From positions 1 to 38,506 of the forward strand of contig FMBT01000241.1 of NCBI GenBank assembly GCA_900095095.1: DNA of 38,506 nt, written 5' to 3'. The stretch is from Fragilariopsis cylindrus CCMP1102. Its lineage: Eukaryota > Bacillariophyta > Bacillariophyceae > Bacillariales > Bacillariaceae. The notes beneath the pieces were generated by a model, which saw only the letters and a list, made by a program, of their open reading frames with translations, was not told the origin of the DNA and did no database searches. Below are positions 21,550-30,080 of the stretch, in pieces. The translations under genes were made by a program, and so were the position numbers. Every line of letters begins with the position of its first letter. Positions within the stretch are counted from its first letter, which is position 1.

Positions 21550-21810
21550 TTTTTGAACGCTGGACCACCCATCATTTTTTCATTCACACGGGAGTGAAAA
21601 GATACTATGTTTATCTCAACTTGACAAAAAAGATTTTTATTGGATTTTTCCATTTTGAATGTCTGAAGCACTACTGTATAGTATGTAACGTTACTTACTG
21701 GTAGTCTGGATTAAGCACATTATTGGTAGCACTGTTGATCTGGCAAGGAAGTAAATCCAAAAAGCACAAACAAGGAATAGATCGCATAATGCTCCTGTTA
21801 TGTGTGTGGT

Positions 21811-22422
21811 ATGTCATTGATCGCACAAACACATTCCTCTGGTGAAAACAGAGGATCGGCTATTGGATTAGCACAAACAAGATAAGCACTTGGTTTATTA
21901 TGCGGATCCCTAATCAGAGGACTATTATCTCAAAAATTTGGACGTAAAAAAAAAACATTCCAATGTGCAGCAATTTTTTGTGTTGATAAATGCTGTTGCA
22001 CAATTATTCTTAATGATATTTGCTCCACCAATAACAACCACAAAAACGGTCGTAGAAAAACAATCAAAACTTGTTGCTACATCATTAATTTTAATGTTTA
22101 TGGCATCAGTATTCTTTGGTATTAGTCTAAACTTTGTTTCATTATGGCCCATGCATATAGGTGCTGGTTTAATCGGTACGAGTATGGGTGTTGCTGGTGC
22201 CGCTAGTCAGGCTTTATTGGCAGATATAGTAGATCGTGGTGATAACAGTAATAGTAGTTGTAGTAATCATGGTGAATATAGTAGGGTATTTGCACTAAGT
22301 GATGTTGCCGATTCTTTAGGTTTAATTTTGGGACCTATCAACGTTTTGGTTCAAGTGTCGGACTAGCAGTCATGGGAATCCTATGTATTTCGCTTGTTCC
22401 AATGGTTCTCTGTATGCCTTAA
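21811..22422 (+). pseudogene. Half of an MFS transporter (broken, N-terminal half missing)
   Basis: Readable text: ENRGSAIGLAQT, an in-frame TAA at 21883, then ALGLLCGSLIRGLLSQKFGR (MFS loop signature G-x-L-x-x-x-x-G-R+). After an A10 homopolymer at 21946-21955 the frame changes to FVLINAVAQLFLMIFAPPIT, SLILMFMASVFFGISLNFVS, AGLIGTSMGVAGAASQALLA and SRVFALSDVADSLGLILGPI. A further -1 shift near 22343 leads to FGSSVGLAVMGILCISLVPM and a TAA at 22420. These are membrane helices of a major facilitator of the 12-span, DHA1/SLC18-like type. The N-terminal spans have no counterpart upstream, where the sequence runs straight into the promoter of the minus-strand gene. One stop, at least two frame changes and the missing half mean a likely pseudogene. 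Confidence 0.65.
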
Positions 22423-22601
22423 CCTTCCTATAGTACAAACTAATTATAATAGTAATAATAGTAATAATAAAATAATGCCGAAAGCATTGGCTACCTAATA
22501 GAACAAGTCGGCATGTCATGTCATTAGTTGTTTATTTAATTTTATATTAAACCATTCTCGTTCGCGACGATCATCTTGACGTTGCCAGTGGTATTATATG
22601 A

Positions 22602-24673
22602 TCATCTTCTTCCTCGTTCTTGATCATCGACATCGTCGTTGGACGTTGTTTTTGTCGGTGGTGGTACTATAAGACCATCTACTTCTGTCGGTAATCCTGC
22701 ATGACGCGTCATGGGTGTAAATAAACAGGTATAATTCCACCAGGCGTATATGACCTGAATCATTACCTGTATACGACCCAGCAAATCTTTTCGAAGGACC
22801 AATCCATATTACGATTAACTAGATCACCAAAGAAGCCACCACCAGGTACACTTAATGTAAGAGCGTTGATAAACCAAACGAAGATACCGAAACCATACAG
22901 AATAAATTTTTCAATCCCCTTTGATGCGAACCCTCCCATGATTAAGGGGGAACAATTGTATTTGATGAGTGGCAATAAAGCGAATGGTAATAAAAATCCT
23001 AATGCAGCATTTACAATATTAACCATTTGATTTAGATGCGATGGGAAGAATATGCTAACGATCACACAGGGTGTGATAGCAACCAACCTGTAACAATGGC
23101 TCTAACTTTAACAGGAAGTCGGACCTTTAAAAAACCATCCATAATGAATTGTCCTGTATAGGTTGTAGTAATAGCAGATGATTGTCCGGCAGCCAATAAT
23201 GCGATACCCCACATCAGACAACCACCCTTTAAACTGAAAAAGTAATTGCAGAAATCTGTCAATCCAACGGTTGCAGCACTCGGTGTACCGTAGACACGTT
23301 CCGCAGCAATCGCAACCACCGCTAAATTAACAAAAAATGATATCAGTATGGGCAATATCGGTTCAATAGAGCAATACCAAACTGCTTTCTTCACAACATC
23401 ATCACGTCGGACGACTTTCCTACTTTGTACCGTTGCCGTATGAAGATACAAATTATGAGGCATAACACCGCTCCTATTAAGTAGTGAAAAAGGAAGAAAA
23501 ACACGCATCCGTGGGTTAGTGGCTGTGAGATAGATGAATGGATGAGACATTATTTGCTCTTTTTTTGCTGTGCTATTATAATTATAATTAGTACACGTAA
23601 ACACGTACCTAAAATACCAGCTATGGTAAATAAATCATCTGTTGTAACATCCACAAATCCATAGATCCATCCTTTCATTAATTCCGAGGTATCTGGTTGT
23701 ACGAATGACATTTCCACAAATATAGCAATTGACATAATACCAACAAAGAAAACAATAATATATTCTAATATATGCATCCCATATTGCATTGTTCCTAAAA
23801 TAACATGGTTGTTACTAATGACATTAACACGCCAATCCAATACGGCCAACCAAAGAATAAATTACAGGCAATACCAATACCAATGACTTCCGGTAAATCA
23901 GTTAATATCACAGAAAATTCGGCAAGGAACCATGCGAAGTATCTTCGCCAAGTGGATTGTTGTTGTTGAAATTCATGTGCTTGTACTTCTGCTAATGTTT
24001 GTTGGGCATAATATCCTAATCGGACACAGAGTACCTGTACATATATTGATAATACAGAGGACCACCAAATTGTAAATAATAAATAATATTGTGTTGTGGC
24101 ACCCGCTTGGATATCAGCTTGATAATTTCCTGGATCGATATATGCAATTGAAACAAGCCAACCTAGTATATTATTTGTTTGTTTGTGTAATTGTAATGTA
24201 AATTGTGAACAAATTATTGCAAGGTCAGGTAAATGCTGGATATGATATCTAAATAGTACAGACTGGACTGGCTGAATGGACTCGACAAACCAAACCAAAC
24301 CAAACCAAACCAATACAATACAGTACGACGAACAAGCAAAACAATTGCTGAATCGGAACGGATATTGGGAGATTAAAATATTGGAAGTAGTTAGAATAAC
24401 TTACCAGGTCCAACAAAATATAACATATCTTTCCACCATGTTCCTGACGGCGACCATGGTATTATTGCTGTAGCTTCTGACAGGAGATGACGGTGATGCT
24501 GATATTTCAAATGATGATCGTGACGATCGTCGATCCTGATTTTGATCATTGTCATCGTCTTCATCTTGAATCATTGATTCCTGCATGATACTACTATTGT
24601 CTTGCTGTTGCGTTACATCGATTTCATCTTCATTTTCATACTCGTTTTCATCCTCGTATTTGGTTATCGACAT
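22602..24673 (-). CDS. NRAMP: NRAMP-family divalent metal transporter, 2 introns (frameshifted in sequence)
   Basis: Exon 1 24673-24405 (MSITKYEDENEYENED acidic N-terminus, later WKDMLYFVGPG), intron 24163-24404, exon 2 24162-23609, intron 23474-23608, exon 3 23473-22602. NRAMP signatures: VSIAYIDPGNYQADIQAGAT (TM1 DPGN metal site), LTDLPEVIGIGIACNLFFGW, VMPHNLYLHTATVQSRKV (TM6 Met-Pro-His-Asn), LLAAGQSSAITTTYTGQFIM, and the C-terminal VMIQVIYAWWNYTCLFTPM. H+-coupled uptake or export of Mn2+/Fe2+ is the family role; location may be vacuole, plastid or plasma membrane. Frame breaks: upstream of the WKD motif, at 23797-23800 (LF-L), near 23468, near 23091 (RAIVT-R-LVAITP) and near 22790. The middle three are each repaired by one base. 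Convergent with the MFS remnant. Confidence 0.85.
24286..24313. repeat. (CAAAC)5 array inside NRAMP intron 1
   Basis: Five near-perfect CAAAC pentamers inside the 242-nt first intron of the NRAMP gene, on its non-coding strand; the RNA would carry GTTTG units. Confidence 0.8.
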
Positions 24674-25170
24674 ATTACTTTCCTCCCGTCTTTTTTTTTG
24701 GGGGGTGATGTGATCACAAAAAAATAATGTCACAGACCCGATGCAGCACAAAAGCAATGCTTTCTCTATCTATCTCTCTATCTTTCTCTCAGATAAGATC
24801 TCTTTACCGATAGCTCCAATACTAATAATAGTTTGTCGGTCGGTAACGCTGTTGAGGGTACAGTATTCGTAATACGAAATTATGATTGTATTGCTTGTTC
24901 ATATTTTTCTTGGCGTGCTTTTTTCATCCATCACTTGAACCTAAACACGGTTCGAGCACGGATCCGACAGTCCCGCGTGTTCGGTTCATGAATGTACACC
25001 CCAAACTATTCATCCCCCAAAGGACAAATACATTTGGACATGTTAAAATTTAATATTATGAAACTGTGGTAATATTGAAAACTAACTTGAACACTGTACA
25101 AAGAACAGATACACCCTAGTCCAGTCATAGTGCTGAATTCTAAGGTGATAAATGAACCATTATATATTCC
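24674..25170. other. 5' flank of NRAMP and spacer
   Basis: Upstream of the NRAMP start: a T8/G6 homopolymer near 24691-24705 and a CTAT/CTCT pyrimidine run (24760-24790). No gene seen; the promoter of the NRAMP gene should be here. Confidence 0.45.
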
Positions 25171-25400
25171 TTAGTCTGGTTTAAGCTTTCCTGGTATCTC
25201 ACACTGTAAAAGCTCAACCACAGCACTTGGCAGGTTCGTGAAGTTTGCTTTTCTGGTGAAATTGATAACACCAAGGGGGCTTGTTGATCCACTAATCACC
25301 AGAGTTTGGAATGCTAATAATCAAGGGATATTTGTAGTCAGTAACCAAATGTTAGGTTCCAATACTGTCATAAGTACAGAATCAATCTTACTGTGTTTAA
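25171..25400 (-). pseudogene. Coding fossil with one in-frame TGA
   Basis: A minus-strand frame ending at TAA 25171-25173 reads like protein on both sides of a single TGA (25321-25323): KIDSVLMTVLEPNIWLLTT before it; LVISGSTSPLGVINFTRKAN and FTNLPSAVVELLQCEIPGK after it. About 75 codons with balanced composition, unlike the flanking AT-rich DNA. No family recognised and no upstream continuation found (a T8 run precedes it). Probably the end of a decayed gene or transposable element. Confidence 0.4.
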
Positions 25401-25635
25401 AAAAAACCTGCTAATATTTCTAATTTGGGACTAAATTATTCGGCACGTAGGTTTCTACATCTACATTAATTGCCTACCCGACTGGACTATCCTAAAGGAA
25501 GTCCAGACTACATAGTAAGACCAAACAAATGAATTTGCAAGTATAGACATCCGTTACAATGTACATTTTGTACCTACAGTACATTATTTATGTCCTCTGT
25601 ATTATTACTGGCGTCCTCGTGGTACTAGTAGTCGC
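25401..25635. other. Spacer with a near-palindrome
   Basis: No gene. Contains a stem-loop at 25482-25506 (ctggact/agtccag arms with a partly paired loop). Confidence 0.5.
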
Positions 25636-25645
25636 GACGTCGCGA
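25632..25645. repeat. Perfect 14-bp palindrome tcgcgacgtcgcga
   Basis: Self-complementary 14-mer of CpG-rich sequence in AT-rich surroundings, at the left border of the first 100-bp repeat. The second copy keeps only gacgtcgcgag. Confidence 0.9.
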
Positions 25646-25872
25646 GAAAATGTTTTCTGGGAGATTTAACAGAGAATAAAAATGGGTTCTCCAGGAGAAC
25701 CTTTTACTACATTATAATATTGGCGTAACTCGTCAGACGTCGCGAGAAAAAAAAATCCGACCAAAATGTACTCCTGGGAGATTAACAGAACCTAATTAGG
25801 AATAAAAATGGGTTCTCCAGGAGCGTGGGACCCACGCTCCAGTAGAACCTTATTTACATTAAAAAAAAGGCG
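25636..25872. repeat. Two direct repeats with nested hairpins
   Basis: Two diverged copies start exactly 100 bases apart (25636 and 25736), each with gacgtcgcgagaaaa, then gggagatt-aacaga, aataaaaatgggttctcc, and a final agaacctt/tacatta block. Copy 1 has an 8-bp-arm hairpin (25685-25701). Copy 2 has the same outer arms plus about 20 extra bases that form an inner hairpin with 10-bp perfect arms (25820-25829 and 25831-25840). Confidence 0.75.
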
Positions 25873-26454
25873 AGATGTCATAATATCGCACATTGTTTGT
25901 ATCAGTCAAATACATTATGTACTATTATGTATTAGTTATAGTACTTTTACGCCATAGTAATAATAGGACTTATCTTTCTTGTTTTACTCATGAAAATGAT
26001 TAATTATGAAATACCGTAGTCGCGGGTTTATAATAATAATATAATATTATGATACAGTACTTTATGATACTGTTGATATCATATTAGGTGGTGTCACCAA
26101 AGGTGCACCAAAGGTGCGACGTGGTGGTGTCAACCAAAAAGAACAACGGAATTGCAGGTGGGAGAACGCCCACCGCCCAAACAACTCTGGCCCTATGATT
26201 CTTTATTCTTTTTTTTAATGAATATAGTTATTGCACAAATAAAACCCCACACGGGTAGTCGTGCATTGCTAGGCTGGTCCACATATTATTATAATCTTAT
26301 GTAATTATCCCTCATATTTTGCCCGTTACAAAAAGAATGGAAAAAAGTGAACGAGAGGGAGTGAGTTTACGCACATAGTTGGTACAATATATGAGACAGT
26401 ATCGGAACGAATCGAATCGAATCGAATCGAATCGTAAACATTCTATCAAAGGCA
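25873..26454. other. Spacer with short repeats
   Basis: AT-rich spacer, no gene seen. Contains an 11-bp tandem pair (accaaaggtgc twice, about 26096-26118) flanked by ggtggtgtca copies (about 26090 and 26122), and the CGAAT array before the next gene. Confidence 0.45.
26407..26434. repeat. (CGAAT)5 array upstream of a start codon
   Basis: Five perfect pentamers ending about 20 bases before the ATG at 26455, probably in the 5' untranslated region. Confidence 0.85.
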
Positions 26455-27177
26455 ATGAAATCTGATATTGTTGATAATGGTGGCACAAAGTTGCCAAGTC
26501 GCTTCATCCACATGATATCACTTCGGGATCTTATTTATCAGGAATCCGAATATGAAGCAGAGTGTTTTCTAAACAAGTACAGCAACGAGAGCAGCAGTGA
26601 CGACGACGACGACGACGACGACGAGTCAGTTGACACTACGGCTGCGGTTGATGATAGTAATACAATAGACGAAGAAGAAGATGACTTATTGCTGTCGGAT
26701 TTATTATTGGGTCCAAACGGAGCTGCTATCATAGTTGATGATGAATTGATTGCACGCCATCACTTTCCTAGTAATCATCAACAGCAATATCATCGCCATA
26801 TCGATGATGGTGACAATGATAATTACTATGAACATCAACAAGTTCGACTACTGCCACAACAAATAATATCGGCACCAACACATACCGTCGGACGATATCA
26901 TCAAGAGCAGCAAGAACAACACTATAAGAGAAAGAAGAAACATCTTTATAACAACGACAGTGATGACGATGACGCTAGTATCAATGGCGACGATGATGCA
27001 TTGATGGATTCTTTACCATTTCAAGAAGAACAGGGACAACATGAATATAATACAACATGTGGTTTACAAAAGCATTGGGATACTGCTGCTGCTGCTGCTG
27101 CTGACAATACCGCTACTAAACGTAGCTATAAACGTCGTAAGCATAATAATAGGGATTATAATGATGCAGTAGAATAA
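26455..27177 (+). CDS. Acidic low-complexity protein, unknown
   Basis: 240 residues, ATG at 26455, single exon. N-terminal MKSDIVDNGGTKLPSRFIHM and LRDLIYQESEYEAECFLNKY, then an Asp8 run from (GAC)n, the short hydrophobic motif DDLLLSDLLLGPNGAAIIVD, His/Gln-rich text, two basic clusters (YKRKKKHLY; KRSYKRRKHNN) that could be nuclear signals, and an Ala7 run. The acidic patch with a Leu-rich DLLLSDLLL core resembles a transcriptional activation domain. This is inference only; no DNA-binding domain is present and no family is recognised. Confidence 0.55.
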   Translation: MKSDIVDNGGTKLPSRFIHMISLRDLIYQESEYEAECFLNKYSNESSSDDDDDDDDESVDTTAAVDDSNTIDEEEDDLLLSDLLLGPNGAAIIVDDELIARHHFPSNHQQQYHRHIDDGDNDNYYEHQQVRLLPQQIISAPTHTVGRYHQEQQEQHYKRKKKHLYNNDSDDDDASINGDDDALMDSLPFQEEQGQHEYNTTCGLQKHWDTAAAAAADNTATKRSYKRRKHNNRDYNDAVE

Positions 27178-27498
27178 TAGAATGGATGCAGTAACTCGTC
27201 CCACAATAATAAAGTATCGTTAGAAACAATCTGCAGCTGAGAGATAGATAGATGGATCGATCGATATCGAATGTCGAGAAGAATGACTCGTCCTCGTCGT
27301 TTTTGATACTGTTGGTGAATTTTTTAAATACTCTGTATTCTATGCTCTTTTTCAGTACCTTTTTGTGATAATATGTTGCAAGTGAGTTTATAAATAAGTG
27401 TAGGTGTAATCGATAAATGTAAAATGTAGTATAGGATATAAAATAAAGACCTATAATATTATTTAATTATTAAATAGTTATTCTTCAATTTGCTGCAT
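27178..27498. other. 3' flank
   Basis: AT-rich, GATA/GATC repeats near 27241-27266, no coding text. Confidence 0.5.
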
Positions 27499-27645
27499 TT
27501 ACCATCTATAATTACTACCTACATATAATAGTTGACCTGCCAAGCAAGGATCTAGTCTTGTACGGCGATCCTCAATTATTCTACTAGCTAAACTAAATAT
27601 TCTCTCAGTAGGTGCTGATGTAGCTTGAATGGATACGAGAATGGA
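27499..27645 (-). pseudogene. hAT transposase C-terminal dimerisation-domain fossil
   Basis: Minus-strand frame reading ILVSIQATSAPTERIFSLAS, then RIIEDRRTRLDPCLAGQLL and a stop at 27499. It matches the hAT dimerisation motif (Ile-Gln-Ala-Thr-Ser-x-Pro-x-Glu-Arg-x-Phe-Ser-x-Ala ... Arg-x-x-Leu-x-Pro), the most conserved end of hAT-family (hobo/Ac/Tam3) transposases. An in-frame stop lies just upstream and the catalytic part is absent, so this is a dead remnant of about 48 codons. Parts of this motif also persist in domesticated hAT genes, but the lack of an open frame argues against that. Confidence 0.75.
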
Positions 27646-27743
27646 TCATTGATGATAGATTTTCTAATTTTTCGCCCCACTTTTTCGCTTGTTGTGAGTG
27701 TATGGATTTGGGTGTCACAACCAGGGGCATACATAGGACTACT

Positions 27744-27760
27744 GGGGGACGAAGTCCCCC
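27744..27760. repeat. Hairpin gggggac-gaa-gtccccc
   Basis: Perfect 7-bp arms with a GAA triloop about 100 bases from the hAT fossil. It may be a remnant of a transposon end or a structured element. Confidence 0.7.
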
Positions 27761-27884
27761 CCTACCACTCAGTTGTTCTTCTCAAACGTGGATAGATGTT
27801 CACGATTGATTCTTCCACGTGTCATCGTGTTGTCACTAGAAGTGTTGAAGAATAAATAATGATGAAGTACGTGTTTCCCGCACA

Positions 27885-27905
27885 AATTCATGAACTTCAT
27901 GAATT
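27885..27905. repeat. Inverted repeat with 10-bp arms
   Basis: aattcatgaa, one spacer base, ttcatgaatt. Perfect arms, 220 bases upstream of the SulP start; it could be an operator-like site. Confidence 0.75.
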
Positions 27906-28092
27906 CTCGCTACCGGTATGATGATTATCACACGACAATCGTCATGTGTTGGTGATCGAGTGATGTGTACTGTGGGAGTTTATGATGTATGTGTCGGGAC
28001 AACCTTTTCCTTTTGGCAATTTATTTTAGAAAACGATATTATTCATTATTTCGGATATCCTTCTTATCTAAAATTTAGACTGTATAGAACAG

Positions 28093-28120
28093 AACAAATC
28101 AAATCAAAACAAAACAAAAG
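28093..28120 (+). repeat. Pentamer run (CAAAT/CAAAA) before SulP start
   Basis: Tandem aaatc/aaaac pentamers end about 6 bases before the ATG at 28126; same location relative to the start as the array before the LRR gene. Confidence 0.75.
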
Positions 28121-28125
28121 CCAAT

Positions 28126-29810
28126 ATGGGAAAGCCTCAATTTAATCCGATGAGAGATCTGGTCAGTGGTGCAATCATGGCTGCTACTTCTGTCCCACAG
28201 TTAATTGCATACGCTGAAACTGTCGGATATGCTGGTTATCGTGGATTGGCAACGGCAGGTGCACCACTTGCTGTTTGGGGAATGATCACAGGTGGACCAT
28301 TCATGAATGCTGGTGTTACTTCTATCACAGCTTTAATGGCCAAATCTGATCTGAATGGAGAACAATACATGGCAGAACATGGAGAACAGGCATACGTGGA
28401 ATTGGTAGCAGCATACTCAATGTATGTAGGAATTGCATCATTTTTATTAGCCTTGGTCGGATTCGGTAAATTAGCCGGTTATATACCAAAATCTGTTAGG
28501 ACGGGTGAGTAGTACTGAGAGTGAAGCGATTGAATTATTTATAGAATTCTTTGCTTTTTACGAGTTTTCAATCTGTTTTATGTCGACCAAAGAGAACATT
28601 ATCTTTGTTTAATTGTGCAGAACGTGTTGTCTACCAGGTTTTTTCTTTACGTAAATTTAGAATTAAAAATGTGTCGTCTATCCATGTTTTCGTCGTATCA
28701 TTTCGCAGAAGTTTTGTTTGTTTCTATTTTCTAACGTAAACTACTTCCTTTTTTTTTGGTCGAATACAATAATTATTCAATATATATTATATTATAGGAT
28801 TCAAATGGGGATGTGCACTTGGTGTACTGGTATCTGCTTTACCCAATGGACTGTTCGATAGTGGAGGTAAGCAGGTTAAGGCATTGGTAGCAGACGATGG
28901 TACTTTTGGTGCGTTGGTTGCTCTGTTCAAGACACAATTCCCCCAAGCGACGGGTGCTGTTAACCTATCGGGATTTATTTACAGTTTAACACATCCTACT
29001 CAGTGGTCAATTGTACCTACTATCATGTTCGTGACTGGAACGTGGTTCGTTATGAACGGGAAGAAAATGCTACCAAAATTCTTACCACCAGGTTCGGAAG
29101 TTATCTTAGTAACAGCCGCCGGAACCTTGTTTAGCATGCACTTTGATTACTCTGGTGGCATCGTAGGAGAAATCCCTGCTATGGATCCGGATGCCGGGAT
29201 TGCTATTCCTGGTACTGATTTAAAATTCCCTGTCGAATTTTTGGACTACCAAAAGATTTTGGATGCACCGGTAGCAGACCGCATGGGTGGTTGGTTTTCA
29301 TTGGCTATCACAAGTCTACTATTTGCTGGTGTAAACTTCTTGTCGATCATGGGTATCTGTTCCGGATTTGAATCGGAGAATGGCATTCCATGGAGCGCCC
29401 CACAGGAATTGGCAGCCCAAGGTGGTAGTTGTTTAATGGCTGCTATGGTCGGATCGGCACCCGTTTCGGGTAGTATGAGTCGATCGTTAGTATCACGAAT
29501 GTCAGGAACGACCTCCCAACTAGCATGCATCATAACGGCTCTAATTTGGATCCTCGCTATGCCATACATGAGCATCATGAGCCCAACACCCAAAGCCGTT
29601 CTCAGTGCCGTCATTGTTAGTGCCGTACTGAAGAGTATTATTTTTCCTAAGTCTTTGATGGAGTTGAAGGGAATTGACTCCATCGTTGGTTGGGGAACAG
29701 CTGTTTTGACTGCAGTTACATCCCCTACTTTGGGTTTCGGTTTGGGATTAGGATTATATTTGGTAACAATCCCTCTCCAATCTACTACGAAGACGGTCAA
29801 GAAAGATTAA
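28126..29810 (+). CDS. SulP/SLC26-type anion transporter lacking a STAS domain, one intron
   Basis: Exons 28126-28504 and 28798-29810 (intron 28505-28797, gtgagt...tatag; codon Gly split), 463 residues. N-terminus MGKPQFNPMRDLVSGAIMAA and TSVPQLIAYAETVGYAGYRG is the SulP first-helix signature. Also FMNAGVTSITALMA, ITSLLFAGVNFLSIMGICSG, LMAAMVGSAPVSGSMSRSLV and ILAMPYMSIMSPTPKAVLSA. The protein ends a few residues after the last membrane helix (GFGLGLGLYLVTIPLQSTTK), so the cytosolic STAS domain of typical family members is absent. The usual length is 550-750, so it is short. Substrate not determinable (sulfate, molybdate, bicarbonate). Intact reading frame. Confidence 0.85.
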
Positions 29811-30080
29811 AAGAGTAGGAATGCGTTGTATAGTCATAAATTGCATATGTATTAAAGGGGATGCTACACCCCTAATTTTATAATTTCTTTTTAACGTACA
29901 AGACAACGACTTATCATTCTCGTCAAGAATTATTTATATCATAGGATTCAAATTGCTTACTAATAATAATACTCTTAATCGAGGCCATAAATTTTTTGAA
30001 TCAACTGTACCGGAAAAATTTCCATCCAGTGATCCAAACGATATTGTTATTTGCTGTGTTCTTCCCAACTATCTCCTTTT

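Larger units (their letters stand above)
27646..28125. other. Spacer with two hairpins, SulP promoter
   Basis: Contains a 7-bp GC hairpin (27744-27760, gggggac-gaa-gtccccc), a 10-bp-arm palindrome (27885-27905, aattcatgaa-c-ttcatgaatt) and A/C-rich pentamers just before the SulP ATG. No gene seen. Confidence 0.5.

Noticed and set aside
24935-24990. tRNA-like box (ggttcgagcacggatcc) near the NRAMP 5' flank
   Set aside because: No acceptor stem, anticodon loop or A-box at the right distance could be found.
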